From the NCBI GenBank assembly GCA_021292165.1, contig CM037877.1:131000274-131064273 (forward strand): a DNA stretch of 64,000 nucleotides. The letters are read 5' to 3'. The notes under the pieces were generated by a model. It saw only the letters and a program-made list of their open reading frames with translations. It had not been told where the DNA came from and searched no databases. Within the stretch, counting starts at the first letter, position 1; each line of letters begins with the position of its first letter. The translations under genes and the position numbers were made by a program. The DNA comes from Shinisaurus crocodilurus (lineage: Eukaryota > Chordata > Lepidosauria > Squamata > Shinisauridae). Of the stretch, positions 33,577-44,704 are shown piece by piece.

Positions 33577-36430
33577 GGTGGCCTCAGTGCTTAACAGAGG
33601 TGCTGGGGGCTTTCCACTGTGTGGGAGAAAGGCCATCATTCTGCAAACACTGTTAATTCTAAGTGCAGGGAGGCGGGATGCTGCAAGTAGAGTGATGAGG
33701 CGAAAGCACTCTGCATATGCTCAGAGGCATTTTGTTGTGATTTAACTGTTATTTCTACTTAAGAATTGTTCACCATGAATTCACTAACTGCTCTGAAGCT
33801 ATTCACTTAATGCTGTGCCATGGGGTTCCTCAGCTGTAACATGGGATCCATACAGTGATATAAAGGCAATGTTGTGCTCCTGCATTTTACGTATGTATTT
33901 GTTTTTCCATATAGTGTGTGGCTGGCCTCACTACGCTTTGTCATCTGCTTGCATGCTCTGCCTCAGGCGGCCCCCCGCCTCTGGCCAGCCCTGCAGTTAA
34001 AGCCATGGCAGTGAGCCAGGATCCAAAAGGGGAACATAGTCACAATTTAGGGGTCTTTTGTAAATATTTCAGCACCCCTCCCTGGCCCAAAAATGGAAAC
34101 AGGATAACATTCTTAGTATTTTAATTTTAATTTTAAAATAATAATTAAAAATAAATAAATGAATACTTAGTATGCATAAAACATGCATTTTACCACCGAA
34201 GCTGTGGGCCGTCTCCTTATTTAAACATCATGTCCCCAGAAAACTTCTAGAACATAAGCACTTTATTTAACATTCTTCCTCCTCCTCACAAGCTGAAGTT
34301 GGCCATGTAGCCTCAATGCATAAGTTGGTTTCGCCACCAGTGGACAGCAGCCAGTCCATCACGGAGGATTTTCACAATCTCTCCACGTAGGCACATCTCT
34401 GCAAGACTGGCAGCCACTGCTCTGGACAGAATGAAAATGGATTCTGAATTACCTTGCTCTCCCCAGAGACCACCCGATCTGCAAAGGTCAGGGTTAAGGC
34501 CATTACTGAAGTAGCGCTTGGAAGCTCTGAGCAGGGCTGTCTCCCCTGCAATCTGATATGTGGATAAAGAGAGAACTTCAGTGACTGACAACACTGACAC
34601 TTAAGAGACACAGCGCTTAGTGACTGAGAGCTGAGGTTGTGTTACAAAACCTTAGTGAACATGCATCTCAAGTCTCCTTTTGGAGAAACTCCCCAGGGGT
34701 TAGGGGGCTTTTTTGTTTGTTTTTTTAGACAAAGTTGAAAACTAGAGGGGGTTCTGGCCTTGTTCTCACTGAGGTAATCCTATGTCTGGGCTCTAGCACT
34801 TCAGACTGCAGGTGGGGCTCACATAAATGTTCATTCATACCAAACAATTCCAATTGGGTTTCTAATGGTTTCCTCTCTGTTCCCATGCCCTTATAGATCT
34901 GTTTCTCTAACCCATAGCACCATGTACTTTTTCAGCCCCCATCCGTTTATTTTTTCAAGCCTGATAAAAACTTGTCTTCCCTACCCTCAACAAAAGCAAC
35001 GAACTGCACGACGTAATGAACACACTGTGTAGAGTGGATCAGCACATGGAGTCAAGCTGGCATAGTGCTCGCTCTCGCTTTCATGCACACAAAAGACGCA
35101 CACACACACTTGTGTGCATGCATTCATACATTTGGATCTAACATCTAACAGTATTTAAATATAAAGAATAAGAGCAGTTGTTGGTCAGCACAGCAACTGA
35201 TATAATTTAATAAGTTCTGGGAGATCACTCAGTTTTAGACTAGATAAATCCAGCAGATGATCCTTATCATTCAACCAATGGGAGCAAATTAAAGAGGAGG
35301 AACCATGGTAGTCTACTGCAGGAAAACAACAACAACACATAAATCCGGACTCTGAGGTTACATAAGTATGTAAGACAGGATTGGGCAACCTGTAGCCCGC
35401 GGCCTAATTTAAAAGCCCTCTGCAAGCAATCAGACTCAGTTCAGATCTCTGGCAAGAGTGATCTGTCTCTCCCCAGGCAGCCTGCTGGGCAAGGAGGAAA
35501 AGGGGGGGGGAGGGGGGAGGGAGAGAGAGAGAGAGAGAGAAGGGAGTGGCAGAAAGAGGGAGAGAAAAAGGTGGCCCTGCCAGAGTCACTGCTGGCATGT
35601 AGCCCCCAACAGATGACCCTCGAGGGAACGCAACCCTTGACAGAAAATAGGTCCATGCCTCACCCTTCAATGTAAGATGCTACAAGATTGGTTGTTTCTG
35701 CTGCAACAAACTAAAAATGCGATCAAAATGTCCCTGGAATTTGTTACCATATGACATCTGATTGTCTTTAAGGTGCGACAAGACAACTGTTTTTGAATAG
35801 GGCAACGGAGGAGTGAAGGAAGACATTTATGTTAGAAAGCAATGCACAAACATAATTCTTTCTTTCAAAACAACAACAACAATAGTGATTTGCATAAGGG
35901 AAGGTGAATGCATGTACTTCTCTAGAGTCCAGACACGTGGAGACTTAATAGACCGTAACACAAGCAAACAAAAGCCATAGAAAGAAAGAAAGAAAAAAAC
36001 AGGTAAATGTTGTTTTGTTTATTTATATATACAGAAGAACTGGCAAGGTTGCTGGAGCATGTTTGGAGCAGTGTTGCTGAGTTGTGATAGACTACCACAG
36101 CAAAGTGAGGCCGCAGATGAAGCAGTGAGAGCAGCAAAGCAGGTAGCTCAGACACAGCCGTAGACATGTGCATGCACACTAACCAGAGCAACCAGACGAA
36201 GGAAAACCCAACAACTTTGGGGGCTGAGCATTCTGTGTGCAACTGATTGCTGCACTGGGAAGAAAATATGCATTTTCAATAGGTATTACCAAAAAACAAC
36301 TCTATGTTTTTAACCAGCAATCTGCCTAACCAAGGAGTGGTAGATGGTCTGCAGCAGTATAGCAATACACTGTAAAAATAAATTTAAAAATAGAGGTATG
36401 TACTAACTCAAATATGTGTTGCTCAAATAT
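33577..36430. other. Unassigned DNA
   Basis: No gene recognised. A (GA)n run lies at about 35519-35541. A single hAT-like end (CAGGATTGGGCAACCTGTAG) lies near 35377. Confidence 0.4.
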
Positions 36431-36673
36431 GAGAGCCAGTGTGGTGTAGTGGTGAGAGTGTTGGACTGGGACTCGGGGGATCCGGGTTCTAGTCCCCGCT
36501 CGGCCATGAAACTCACTGGGTGACTTTGGGCCAGTCACTGACTCTCAGCCTAACCTACCTCACAGGGTTGTTGTGAGGATAAAATGGAGAGGAGGAGGGT
36601 TATTTAAGCCGCCTTGGGTTCCTTGCAGGAAAAAAGGCGGGCAATAAATAAATAAATAAATAAATAAATAAAA
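36431..36673 (+). mobile_element. MIR/CORE-like SINE with L2-type tail
   Basis: The tRNA-like head starts GAGAGCCAGTGTGGTGTAGT and has a B box in GGGTTCTAGTCCCC. A CORE-like body follows: GGGTGACTTTGGGCCAGTCA and CACAGGGTTGTTGTGAGGAT. The tail hairpin GCCGCCTTGGGTTCC...AAAAGGCGGG with (AATA)n resembles the L2 3' end. RNA polymerase III would have transcribed it and L2 enzyme would have copied it. Confidence 0.85.
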
Positions 36674-37894
36674 TGTGTCCCCAAAAAGAACTCCAGAAAA
36701 TATAAAGGGGAAAAGGGTGGAAATCTGCAGGACGTGGTTCCATTCCATATGCAGTGGCAGACCACAAGGGCAGATTCTGTAGGCACATTCAACAGAGGTA
36801 AAATTCCAGAACTTAAGTCTCCCAATGAATGCACATTTAAAGGTAAGGCCACCCCCTCATCCAAAATTCTTAGAATTTACCTGCCCCCTGGAATTTGCCC
36901 AATATCCCCCACTATTATAGGAGACTGATGGCCCCATGTAGGTGGTGATATCTGGCCTAGCCTTAGTTTAATTAAAGTATTTCCTGCACCTACTGGGATA
37001 TCTTTTTGTTTCTTGGATTTGTGTTGCTACTCTCTTCCATGTGACAAACTTTCTGGTCTATCAGAATTGGAAGAGAGTATTGTGTTGTAAGAGTCAGCAA
37101 GAAATGAATCTTGCTCACCTCAGCTAATCAGGGAGGGGGACCTTTCTACTTTGGAGATTAAAACCATACACTGAAATGGTGATGAGCCATGGAATTGCCT
37201 GCCAGTGTTAGGAAATCAAGTCTCCATATCTTAGAATAAGATTTGTTTTATCAGTTGGCTGTGTTTAGTTCTTCAAATTATGCTAACTAAACAAACTTAA
37301 GCAAATGTTCTTATTTATATAGAAATACTCAGTTTGGGTACTTTATTCATTATTCTACATTTGAAAAAGCTGAAACATTTCTTGGCAAGTGAGAGTGATG
37401 TGGCAGAAAGAAATATTGGGGTAAGTGTGTGTGTGTGTGTGTGTGTGTGGTGTTAGCAGTTTGGCCCCCGTTATGCAGCAGATCAGTCATGATAGAATTC
37501 TGTACACATCTAGGTTGTGCTTTGCATTGTATTGGCATCACCCTGGCACATTTGCTACTTCCTGGAATGAAAGGGCCCCAGACAGTAGCAGCAGGGCAAG
37601 TACATAATTGTCTATGTGCATCCTCCACTAGTTAAATTAGAAGGAGGTGCTCCCATGGGACTCTGGATACATGCAAATGCCTGCCTGCCTACCAGGTCAC
37701 CATCTATCCAGACAACCCATTGCTCTGCATGTGCTCTTTGTACAGGAGCTGGGACACTACCAATGGCAGCACAAGCTCTCACACCACCTGAGGCGGGACA
37801 ACAGCCACTGCCCCTGTGACCCCGTCTCCCCAGCCACCACCACAGCACCCGCTGAAACCCACACCTCAGTAGGAGGCCCTGTGTCAATCTAGAT
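36674..37894. other. Unassigned DNA
   Basis: No gene recognised; a (GT)n run lies at 37423-37449. Confidence 0.45.
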
Positions 37895-38024
37895 CAGGGC
37901 TCTCCAACCTTGGCTCCCCAGATGGCCTACAGCTCCCAGCATAGCCAGCCAGCATGGCTAATGGCAAGGGATTCTGGGAGCTGTAAGCCAGCAACATCTT
38001 GGGACCAAAGGTTGGAGAGCCCTG
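37895..38024. mobile_element. Palindromic hAT MITE with perfect target duplication
   Basis: Arms run CAGGGCTCTCCAACCTTGGC to GGTTGGAGAGCCCTG. Both flanks are atctagat (37887-37894 and 38025-38032), an exact 8-bp duplication. This is the best evidence that the family is hAT. Confidence 0.85.
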
Positions 38025-38032
38025 ATCTAGAT

Positions 38033-39326
38033 TCTCCTCCCTTGCTCCTCCCCCTCCTCCCTACGGCTGCCTGTTCATCTGTCCTCCCCAAGCGAACAAG
38101 CAGTGAGAAGAGCAAGGAGAAGGAACAATAACTGTTCTCTCTCTGGGAGGTGGTGATGATTGGACCTAGAGGGAGAGGCAAGCAAATGGGTGGTGGCAAC
38201 AGCAGTGGGGAGGAAGTGGGTCCGCTGAGGGAGGGGGTGGGCAGCCTGAACATTTTGAAGGGCACACCGCGGAACTAGCACTGGCTAGGAGTTGGGGAGT
38301 TTCACTGGGTTCCAGGATAAAGAGTTTAACTACAGAGCTTAATCCAGGGTACGGCACAAAGGAGCGTAACTCTGGAACATGCAAACCAATCCTGTTCCTG
38401 TGTAGATACCAAATTTCATGTGTGCTCTTGACACACAATTCTACATTGACTGTCTCATGGTGTTGGCTGACAAAGCCGCAAGAAGATCCTTGGCTCTGAA
38501 TCCTGTTATGATGAAGTTTCTGATCACACTGCTGCAATTTAATAAGAGATGGGCTATTTTTTTTGCTTTTGTTGTTGCTGTGGTTGAACATCAGAAGTGC
38601 GCAGTTCAGAATGCTCTGTAGGGAGGAGCAGCTGCTGCATTGGAGGGGTAGCCGTAATAAGCCCAACTCAGCCCATGAGCTACCGAGTCGCACAACAGGC
38701 TTTCTGTCATCTCCTGGAGGAGATCCTGGGTAATTACCTTTCCATTCTGTTCCTCTCAGCTGCTGACTTCACTTCAAGTTCAAATATTTGTTGACAGGAA
38801 GAAAGGTTTTTAGAGCCATATTGTTACAATTGTGGTGGCACACTGTCGGGTCAACACACTACAAGTAAGATGGGAGTTTACATTTCCGGGGGGGGGGGCG
38901 GAGGGGGCGTTGTCAGTCTGAGAGTGATAAAAGGGGGGGGGGAGAAGAAGAGATCCTGTTCTGCAGCACAACTCTGCGAGAAATTGGTCCAGCATTTGTG
39001 AAATTGGAGGGGGTGGTGCACGAGTAGGGTTGAAGCAAAATGTTTCAGGTGTGGCATTCGGTGTAATTTCATAATCTGACTAAAGAGTCAGATATTAATA
39101 TAGACATGTGAATTGCCAGAGAAACTGAAATTTCTTTCTTGGGTTGAGTCACCTGCCATAGTTTCTGCCTGAAATAAGTATAAAATTCCAGGGTTGAAAG
39201 ACAAATACCTATTTATCTTTGGACCTTGCCACATTACTTGAATTAAATTGTAATTAAAAGAATTAAATTTTGTCATTTGAAGATTTCATGGGTGGTTTGT
39301 GAAAAAATATTCCTGATTTTTGGATA
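38033..39326. other. Unassigned DNA
   Basis: No gene or element recognised; G-runs near 38889 and 38935. Confidence 0.45.
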
Positions 39327-40266
39327 CTGGGTGGGTTCAGATGACACGCTAAGATGGACTGCTGCAGTCTGGCTTGCAAGCCACTCTACCCCTGATGCGC
39401 CCGACAGACGATCGGGAGCATCGTGGGTAGGGTGCACCGTGCCTCCCCCCTCAGTCCTCCCGCAGGTACCCCATGGGACATCGCGTGGGAGCACTGAGGT
39501 TTCCCCCCTCCCTGCTGCCACTTGTCAGCAGGGTTGGGGAGTGGGGGAACAAGGATCGCTAACAGCCCTCACCATGCTGCTGCCGATCTTGGCAGAGGCG
39601 GCCTGCTCATGTGCAAGCTGCCTGTGCCTAGATCGGCAGCAGCGCCATCAACTGGGCAGAGCCTACTCTAGAGCACAGAGAGGGGAGTGAGCAGGGGCGG
39701 GAGCTACCTACTCTTCCTGGCCCTGGCTGGCTGGCTGAAGCTACCTGCTCTTCCCCGCCACCGCCACCCCGAAATGACAGGTGGGGACGTGGCTGGCAGT
39801 GGTGTTGCTCCTGCTAGTCATCACCACGTGCACGGCAGTGACTAGGAGCAGCACCCTCCTCACTCCTGCTCTTGAGGAGTCCTTGTGAGCGGGGCTGGCA
39901 GCAATGTGGTCTCTGCTGTGTGCCACTGCTCCAAGCCCCTGAGCGGGACTGAGGTGGAGGCACACAGTGGAGATCGGGGAACCCAGTGACAGCTGCCACC
40001 AAGTTCTGCTCTTTTTGCCTCTCTTGCCAAGTGGCTCTGTAGCATTTTGGGCTACCCCTGGGCTTCTGTCATCCAGGTTCATTTGACATGGCAAGCCCAG
40101 GCGTAGCTACTAAACCCTACAACCAGCCATGGCCTGTTGGGGTGGCTTATATAAGCCCAGAAGCTGGGCTTATAAGCCACCCCAAATAAGCCAAGGCGGG
40201 TTCACACAATATGACAAGCCCCCCTGGTTTATAAGCTGGGGGGCTTTTAGTGTCATGTGAATCCAG
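39327..40266. mobile_element. Possible DNA transposon with TTCA-GACAC ends
   Basis: The left side reads CTGGGTGGGTTCAGATGACA and the right side AGTGTCATGTGAATCCAG, imperfect inverted ends. The interior contains repeated AAGCC(A/C)CCCCA blocks near 40145-40200. No duplication is defined and no transposase is seen. Confidence 0.35.
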
Positions 40267-40396
40267 TGTTTTCCCCACCCTACAGAAAGATCACAATGTG
40301 ACAGGGAGTTAGTAAGGAGTCTCAGCTAACTATAATTCTCTCTTACATTTGTGCCAGCATGTGACTCACTAAGCAGTGTTTTGTCCCCTGCTTTTC

Positions 40397-40535
40397 TGAG
40401 GGTGTTTTATGGTGCCATCACCCTGCCTTATTCACAGAATTTTACGGGGAGCCCAGACGATGTCATCTTCCAGTCATAACCCTCCTGTGTTTTCCTACCA
40501 CTTCTTCCATCTTTTTCCTTAATGCAAAGAAAATT
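40397..40535 (+). mobile_element. MITE fragment related to 25893-26075
   Basis: Shares CCCTGCCTTATTCACAGAAT and CACTTCTTCCATCTTTTTCC with the copy at 25.9 kb. Confidence 0.4.
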
Positions 40536-40543
40536 CATTAAGG

Positions 40544-40605
40544 CAGTGTTCTCCAACCTTGGGTCCCCCGATGTTTTTGGCCTACAACTCCCAGCTTGCC
40601 CCAGA
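40544..40605 (+). mobile_element. Half copy of palindromic hAT MITE
   Basis: CAGTGTTCTCCAACCTTGGG to TACAACTCCCAGCTTGCCCC; right arm missing. Confidence 0.55.
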
Positions 40606-40830
40606 GATGGAACAAGTGCACAACAATCAATGCTTTCTGACTGCTAGCACCCAGAGCCCTCCATCTGGATGCAGCCCGAGCCTCTTCACTGCGTCTGGGC
40701 TCCTTTTTCTTCACTTATCCCTCTTCTTTTCTCCTTTTCTCAATGCTTCTTGAATTTTAAAAAAAATGTTATTAGGCCAACTCAAAGATCACAAAAATGT
40801 GCACGCGTTCAGGATTTCCAGAACTCTTCA

Positions 40831-41135
40831 TCACATGACCTGCAGAGCCTAAGTTCAATGTCTGCAGGACCCCACCCCCCCACCTTCATCTCCGGACTCT
40901 GAACATGCTGACACTGTGACTTCACCATCAAGTCAGGTTTTTTTCTCCTCTATTCCCTCCCCCACAACCTGCTTCTTGTAACATCTTGCCTCAGGAAGAG
41001 ATCTGGAGAACTCAAAAGCTTGCCCAATTTCTGTGATCTTTTTGGTCAACCTAATAAAGGTATTACACCAATATGGATTTTGGGATTTTTCTTACTGTCA
41101 ACACGGCTACGTTTCTTTTTGTTTCTTGTGACTTG
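40831..41135 (+). repeat. Locally repeated segment, copy 1
   Basis: Shares long blocks with 41496-42085 in the same orientation: CACATGACCTGCAGAGCC, GGACTCTGAACAT, CTGTGACTTCA and GGTATTACACCAATATGGAT. Its origin as tandem duplication or as two copies of a dispersed repeat is not clear. Confidence 0.7.
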
Positions 41136-41495
41136 GAGAATGCCAAATTTAGCCGTTCTGCAGCAGGACCCTACACTGGAGGAAGAAGATTTTACACCAC
41201 CTGAAGCTGAGGCTTTATTCTTTGAGAGTCCATCCCTTCCAAGTACTAGGTAAAGCTACCTAATTCAGCTCCAGTTGACTCTTTCCCCCCCCCTTTTACC
41301 TAGTACAGCATCTAAAATTATCACTAGTTTGGTTAATATAAAGACTGCTTAGTTTCTCTTTGTGATCCACTGGTGCTTCACCCAGAATGGAGACATGTCT
41401 GAATAACAGCTGAATTTTATATTTCCAAAATAGGGGAATCCAACATTTCCTCCTCCCTTGTTCCCAGCAATTATAAAGGCAGCTGCGGGTGCAAT

Positions 41496-42085
41496 CACAT
41501 GACCTGCAGAGCCCCAACCTCCTTCACTTCACCTTGGGACTCTGAACATACACAGGCTGGGTTCGTGTGATCACTGGGGGAGAAAAGAAGCCACGGTGGC
41601 TTCTTTTCCCCGCTGCCATGTGCAGTTCACACACTGCACGAGTTGCTGTGTCGTCCAAACCCAGCGAGGTGTGCAGCGGGGGTACCTTCCAAACCACCTC
41701 AGAACCCATGGCTTATTGTAGGGTTCTGGGGTGGTTTAGAAGTCACACACACCCGTGCACCTCACCGGGTTCAGACGACACAACAAGCCACCGCACTGCA
41801 ATAGTAATTAGGCAAATTGCGCAGCACGTGACCAGCGCATGCAGGGGCAGGGAAAAGAAGCCACTGTGGATCAAGTGAACCTGGCCACTGTGACTTCATC
41901 AAGTCAGGGTTTTTTTCTTCCCCTATTCCCTCACCCCAACCAGCTTTTTGCCTGATTAAGAGATCTACATATCTAGAGATCTTGCAAAATTTTTGTGATC
42001 TTTTGGCTGAGCTTATACAGGTATTGCACTAATATGGATTTCTTCTTATGGCCAACACAGTTACCTTTGGTTTTTTATCACTAGT
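41496..42085 (+). repeat. Locally repeated segment, copy 2, split by a foldback element
   Basis: The same blocks as copy 1, in the same order, are interrupted between GACTCTGAACATA and CACTGTGACTTCA by the element at 41555-41882. Confidence 0.7.
41555..41882. mobile_element. Foldback DNA element inserted in copy 2
   Basis: Ends GGCTGGGTTCGTGTGATCAC and GATCAAGTGAACCTGGC are imperfect inverted repeats. The interior has GAAAAGAAGCCAC facing GTGGCTTCTTTTC and a second pair CCCAGCGAGGTGTGCA facing TGCACCTCACCGGG. The comparison with copy 1 gives the empty site. Confidence 0.6.
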
Positions 42086-42254
42086 TCTTAGCTACTGTTT
42101 CCTGTTACATGTTCCTTCCTGCTAGGATGAGCCTGTCCCACCTTAAGTTTTATATGTAGTCAACAAAAGAATACTCTTGAGGTATACATTATGATGGGTT
42201 TCTTCCTGCACTTTGTTATGGTAATTGAATAACAATTTCAGCCTCTCTGAATGC

Positions 42255-42325
42255 AGATCAGGCTCACAAAACCAGAGATATCGCGTTATTAATAATGCGA
42301 TATCTCTGTTCTATCAGCCTGATCT
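42255..42325. repeat. Nested palindrome
   Basis: The outer arms AGATCAGGCT and AGCCTGATCT enclose a 36-bp near-perfect palindrome (42273-42308) with CAGAGATATCGC arms around ATTATTAATAA-type centre. Confidence 0.85.
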
Positions 42326-42458
42326 AACCTGCAACTAGTTGCAGACTTGGCCACCCACCGTTTTGCATTTTGAGATTAGGACTGCCTCCCTACCGTAATT
42401 TGAGATTCATAAGGTACCCTTTGCGCATACCAAGTTTTATTAATTATTTATTTATTTT

Positions 42459-42590
42459 GGGTGCAATCCTATGCAAGTTTTGACAGAAAAAGGTTTACAA
42501 CTCCCAGCATTCCCCAGCCAACATGGCTGGCTGGGGCAAGCTGGGAGTTGTAGGACTTTTTTCAGTCTAAACATGGATAGGATTGTACCC
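42459..42590. mobile_element. Palindromic MITE with CAATCCTATGC ends
   Basis: Starts GGGTGCAATCCTATGCAAG and ends GGATAGGATTGTACCC. Its inner arms are ACAACTCCCAGCATTCCCC and its near-complement, giving a long hairpin. Superfamily uncertain. Confidence 0.65.
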
Positions 42591-42602
42591 TTAATTAATT
42601 TA

Positions 42603-42867
42603 CAGAAATACCTTGGATTGCAAGTAACTTGGTCTGAGAGCGTTTTGCAAAACAAGCAAAAAAATTTAAATTTTTTTGACTTGATAAACAAGCAAGGTCT
42701 TGCAAGACAAGTAGTCATATAGGGATGTAACCACTTGTCTCGAGTGGGCGTAGTGGGTTGAAATCGGCCCTGCTCACGCCTGCCAAAGACTCGCATTGAT
42801 ATGAGAGTGTTTTGGATTACAAGCAGGGTTCCGGTACGAATTATGCTTGCAATCCAAGGTATTACTG
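42603..42867. mobile_element. Tigger-like MITE
   Basis: Ends CAGAAATACCTTGGATTGCA and TTGCAATCCAAGGTATTACTG (last 20 bases match) with TA on both sides. Closely related to 54107-54341 and 61982-62231. Confidence 0.8.
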
Positions 42868-42869
42868 TA

Positions 42870-43400
42870 TATCCCACCTTTCCACCAAAAATAACACTCA
42901 ATGTGGCTAACAATGAGAAAGTACAGGTTAAACACAAAGTCTTAATAAAAACATAAAATAAAAACAGATCCATTAAAACACATTTTAAAACACAATAATA
43001 AAAAAAATAGACCAATTTAAACCTACAGGAGGGGCCGTAGATGATTCACAATACTGGGTGAGATGGACCAATGGTCTGGCTCACTATAAGGCCTATGTTT
43101 CTTCAGCAACAGACCAGCTTACATGTCAAAGACCTGCCTCAATAAAAATGTATTTGCCTGCCAGCAGAAAGATAACAGAGAGCGAGCCAACCTAGTCTCC
43201 ATCTGCAGGGAGTTCCAGAGCCTGGGGATGGCCACCAAGAAGGACCTCTCTTTTGTCTCCACCAGATGCACATCTGATGGTGGTAGGACCAAGAGAAGCA
43301 CCTCTCCTGAAGATCTTAAAACCTGGGTAGGCTTGTATGGGAGAACATGTCTTTCAGTTTTCATGCTTTTATCTCAAAGTGCACATTTCTGATTCTTATT
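42870..43400 (-). pseudogene. L2 LINE 3' part
   Basis: The minus-strand frame from 43364 to 43119 contains ETKERSFLVAIPRLWNSLQM and a SLLSFCWQANTFLLRQVF block, the L2 C-terminal signature. Its 3' UTR continues to about 42870. A CR1 tail-like block (GAGATGGACCAATGGTCTGG) is embedded near 43060. Confidence 0.65.
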
Positions 43401-43734
43401 GTGGCTTGTCCACTGTACTACAACCCGAACCCTTGACTAAAGCTCTCTTACAACAGCTCCCCTCTGTATTTGTATAGATCTAGATCTATAGAAAAGCTTG
43501 TCTAGATTTGTAAGATTTGTATTACAAAGCGATGCAGGACAACATGGCAGGGGAGTGTGGCCCTATTGATTCTCCTGGACCCTCTCTCTCAGTGGCATGG
43601 GAACCTTTAGCACCACCTTGCCAGAACAGGCCTGAGAGGCACTGGTTATGGTGGCTCTGGTTATTCCTGGAGGATTGGTCCCAGAAGATGGTGCTAAAAG
43701 ACTGCTATTCTAGCTTATGACTTTAGTTTATGGG

Positions 43735-44704
43735 CTGCTACAAGAATCCATCTTGTCTCTTGTATTTTTAACATCTACATGAAACCCTGGGGGAAGTCAT
43801 CTGGAGGTTTGGGCTGAAATATCATCAACATGCTGAAATATCATCTACCTCTTATTCCCACTTTCTAATCCCAGAAGGGCAGTGGAGGTCTAGAAAACCA
43901 ATGCTTCGCATCAGTACAGGAATGGATGGGGGCAAGCAAGAGGAACCTTAATCCAGACAAGATGACTATGCAGTTGGCCAGGGGCTACACTGGTCTGGGA
44001 GGAGATATATTGCCCATTCAGGATGTGTTGCACTCCCCCTGAAGGACCAGATATGCAGCTTGGGTATGCTTCTGGATCCAACGCCATCCCTAGATGTTCA
44101 GGTGGCGGTGGTGGCTGGGAGCACTTTTTACCAGCTTCAGCTTTGCCTAGGGAAATTGGGCCTGACCTCAGTTACTCATGCTCTAGTTACATTCAAGTTT
44201 GATTACTCATGGTCATGGGAGTGCCTTTGAAGATGGTTCAGCAACTGCAATTGGCCAAGAATGCAGCTGCCAGAATTTTGGCTGGAGCCTGTTGGTTGGT
44301 CCATATAGCTCTGATCCTAAACCAGGGGCAGGCAACTTCCAGGGCTTGGGAGGCTGTACTGCCCCCTCCATAACCCATCAGGAGGCACTCCCCCAGTGGC
44401 AAAAGGTAGCAATTTTTCAAGGAATTAAGGTGTGAGCAGAATCACATTCCCAGGAGGCTTTTTAACTTGTAAAATCACTGCTCTTTTTTGCCACAGCAGC
44501 AAATGGGGGGGGGGGGCTGCAAAAATGGCCATGAGGGGGTGCATGAGAGCCACAGGCTGCATTTTGCCCACCGCTGTCCTAAACCAACCCCACTGGTTAC
44601 CTACTTGTTTCTGAGCTCAATTCAAAGCGCTGCTATTCATTTTTACAGTATTATTTGTCCTGGACCAAGATACCTCAACAACTGACTTCTTCCCTTTGAA
44701 CCAG
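43735..44704 (+). pseudogene. L2 LINE, RT C-terminal half, split by hAT
   Basis: Frames give LKDQICSLGMLLDPTPSLDV and VAGSTFYQLQLCLGKLGLTS (about 44030-44180), then LQLAKNAAARILAG, and after the hAT insertion a HWLP block and PRYLNN. This is the order expected for the C-terminal half of L2 reverse transcriptase. Many stops. The L2 3' end probably resumes at 46735, beyond the L1 insertion. Confidence 0.75.
44323..44576. mobile_element. Non-autonomous hAT inserted in L2
   Basis: Ends CAGGGGCAGGCAACTT and TTTTGCCCACCGCTG. Both flanks are tcctaaac (44315-44322 and 44577-44584), an exact 8-bp duplication of L2 sequence. Confidence 0.88.

Noticed and set aside
36431..36520. tRNA gene
   Set aside because: A and B box-like text is present but the cloverleaf is not intact and a SINE body follows.
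42452..43015. 187-residue minus-strand open frame
   Set aside because: It crosses a MITE, a Tigger-like MITE and an L2 tail, so it is a chance composite.
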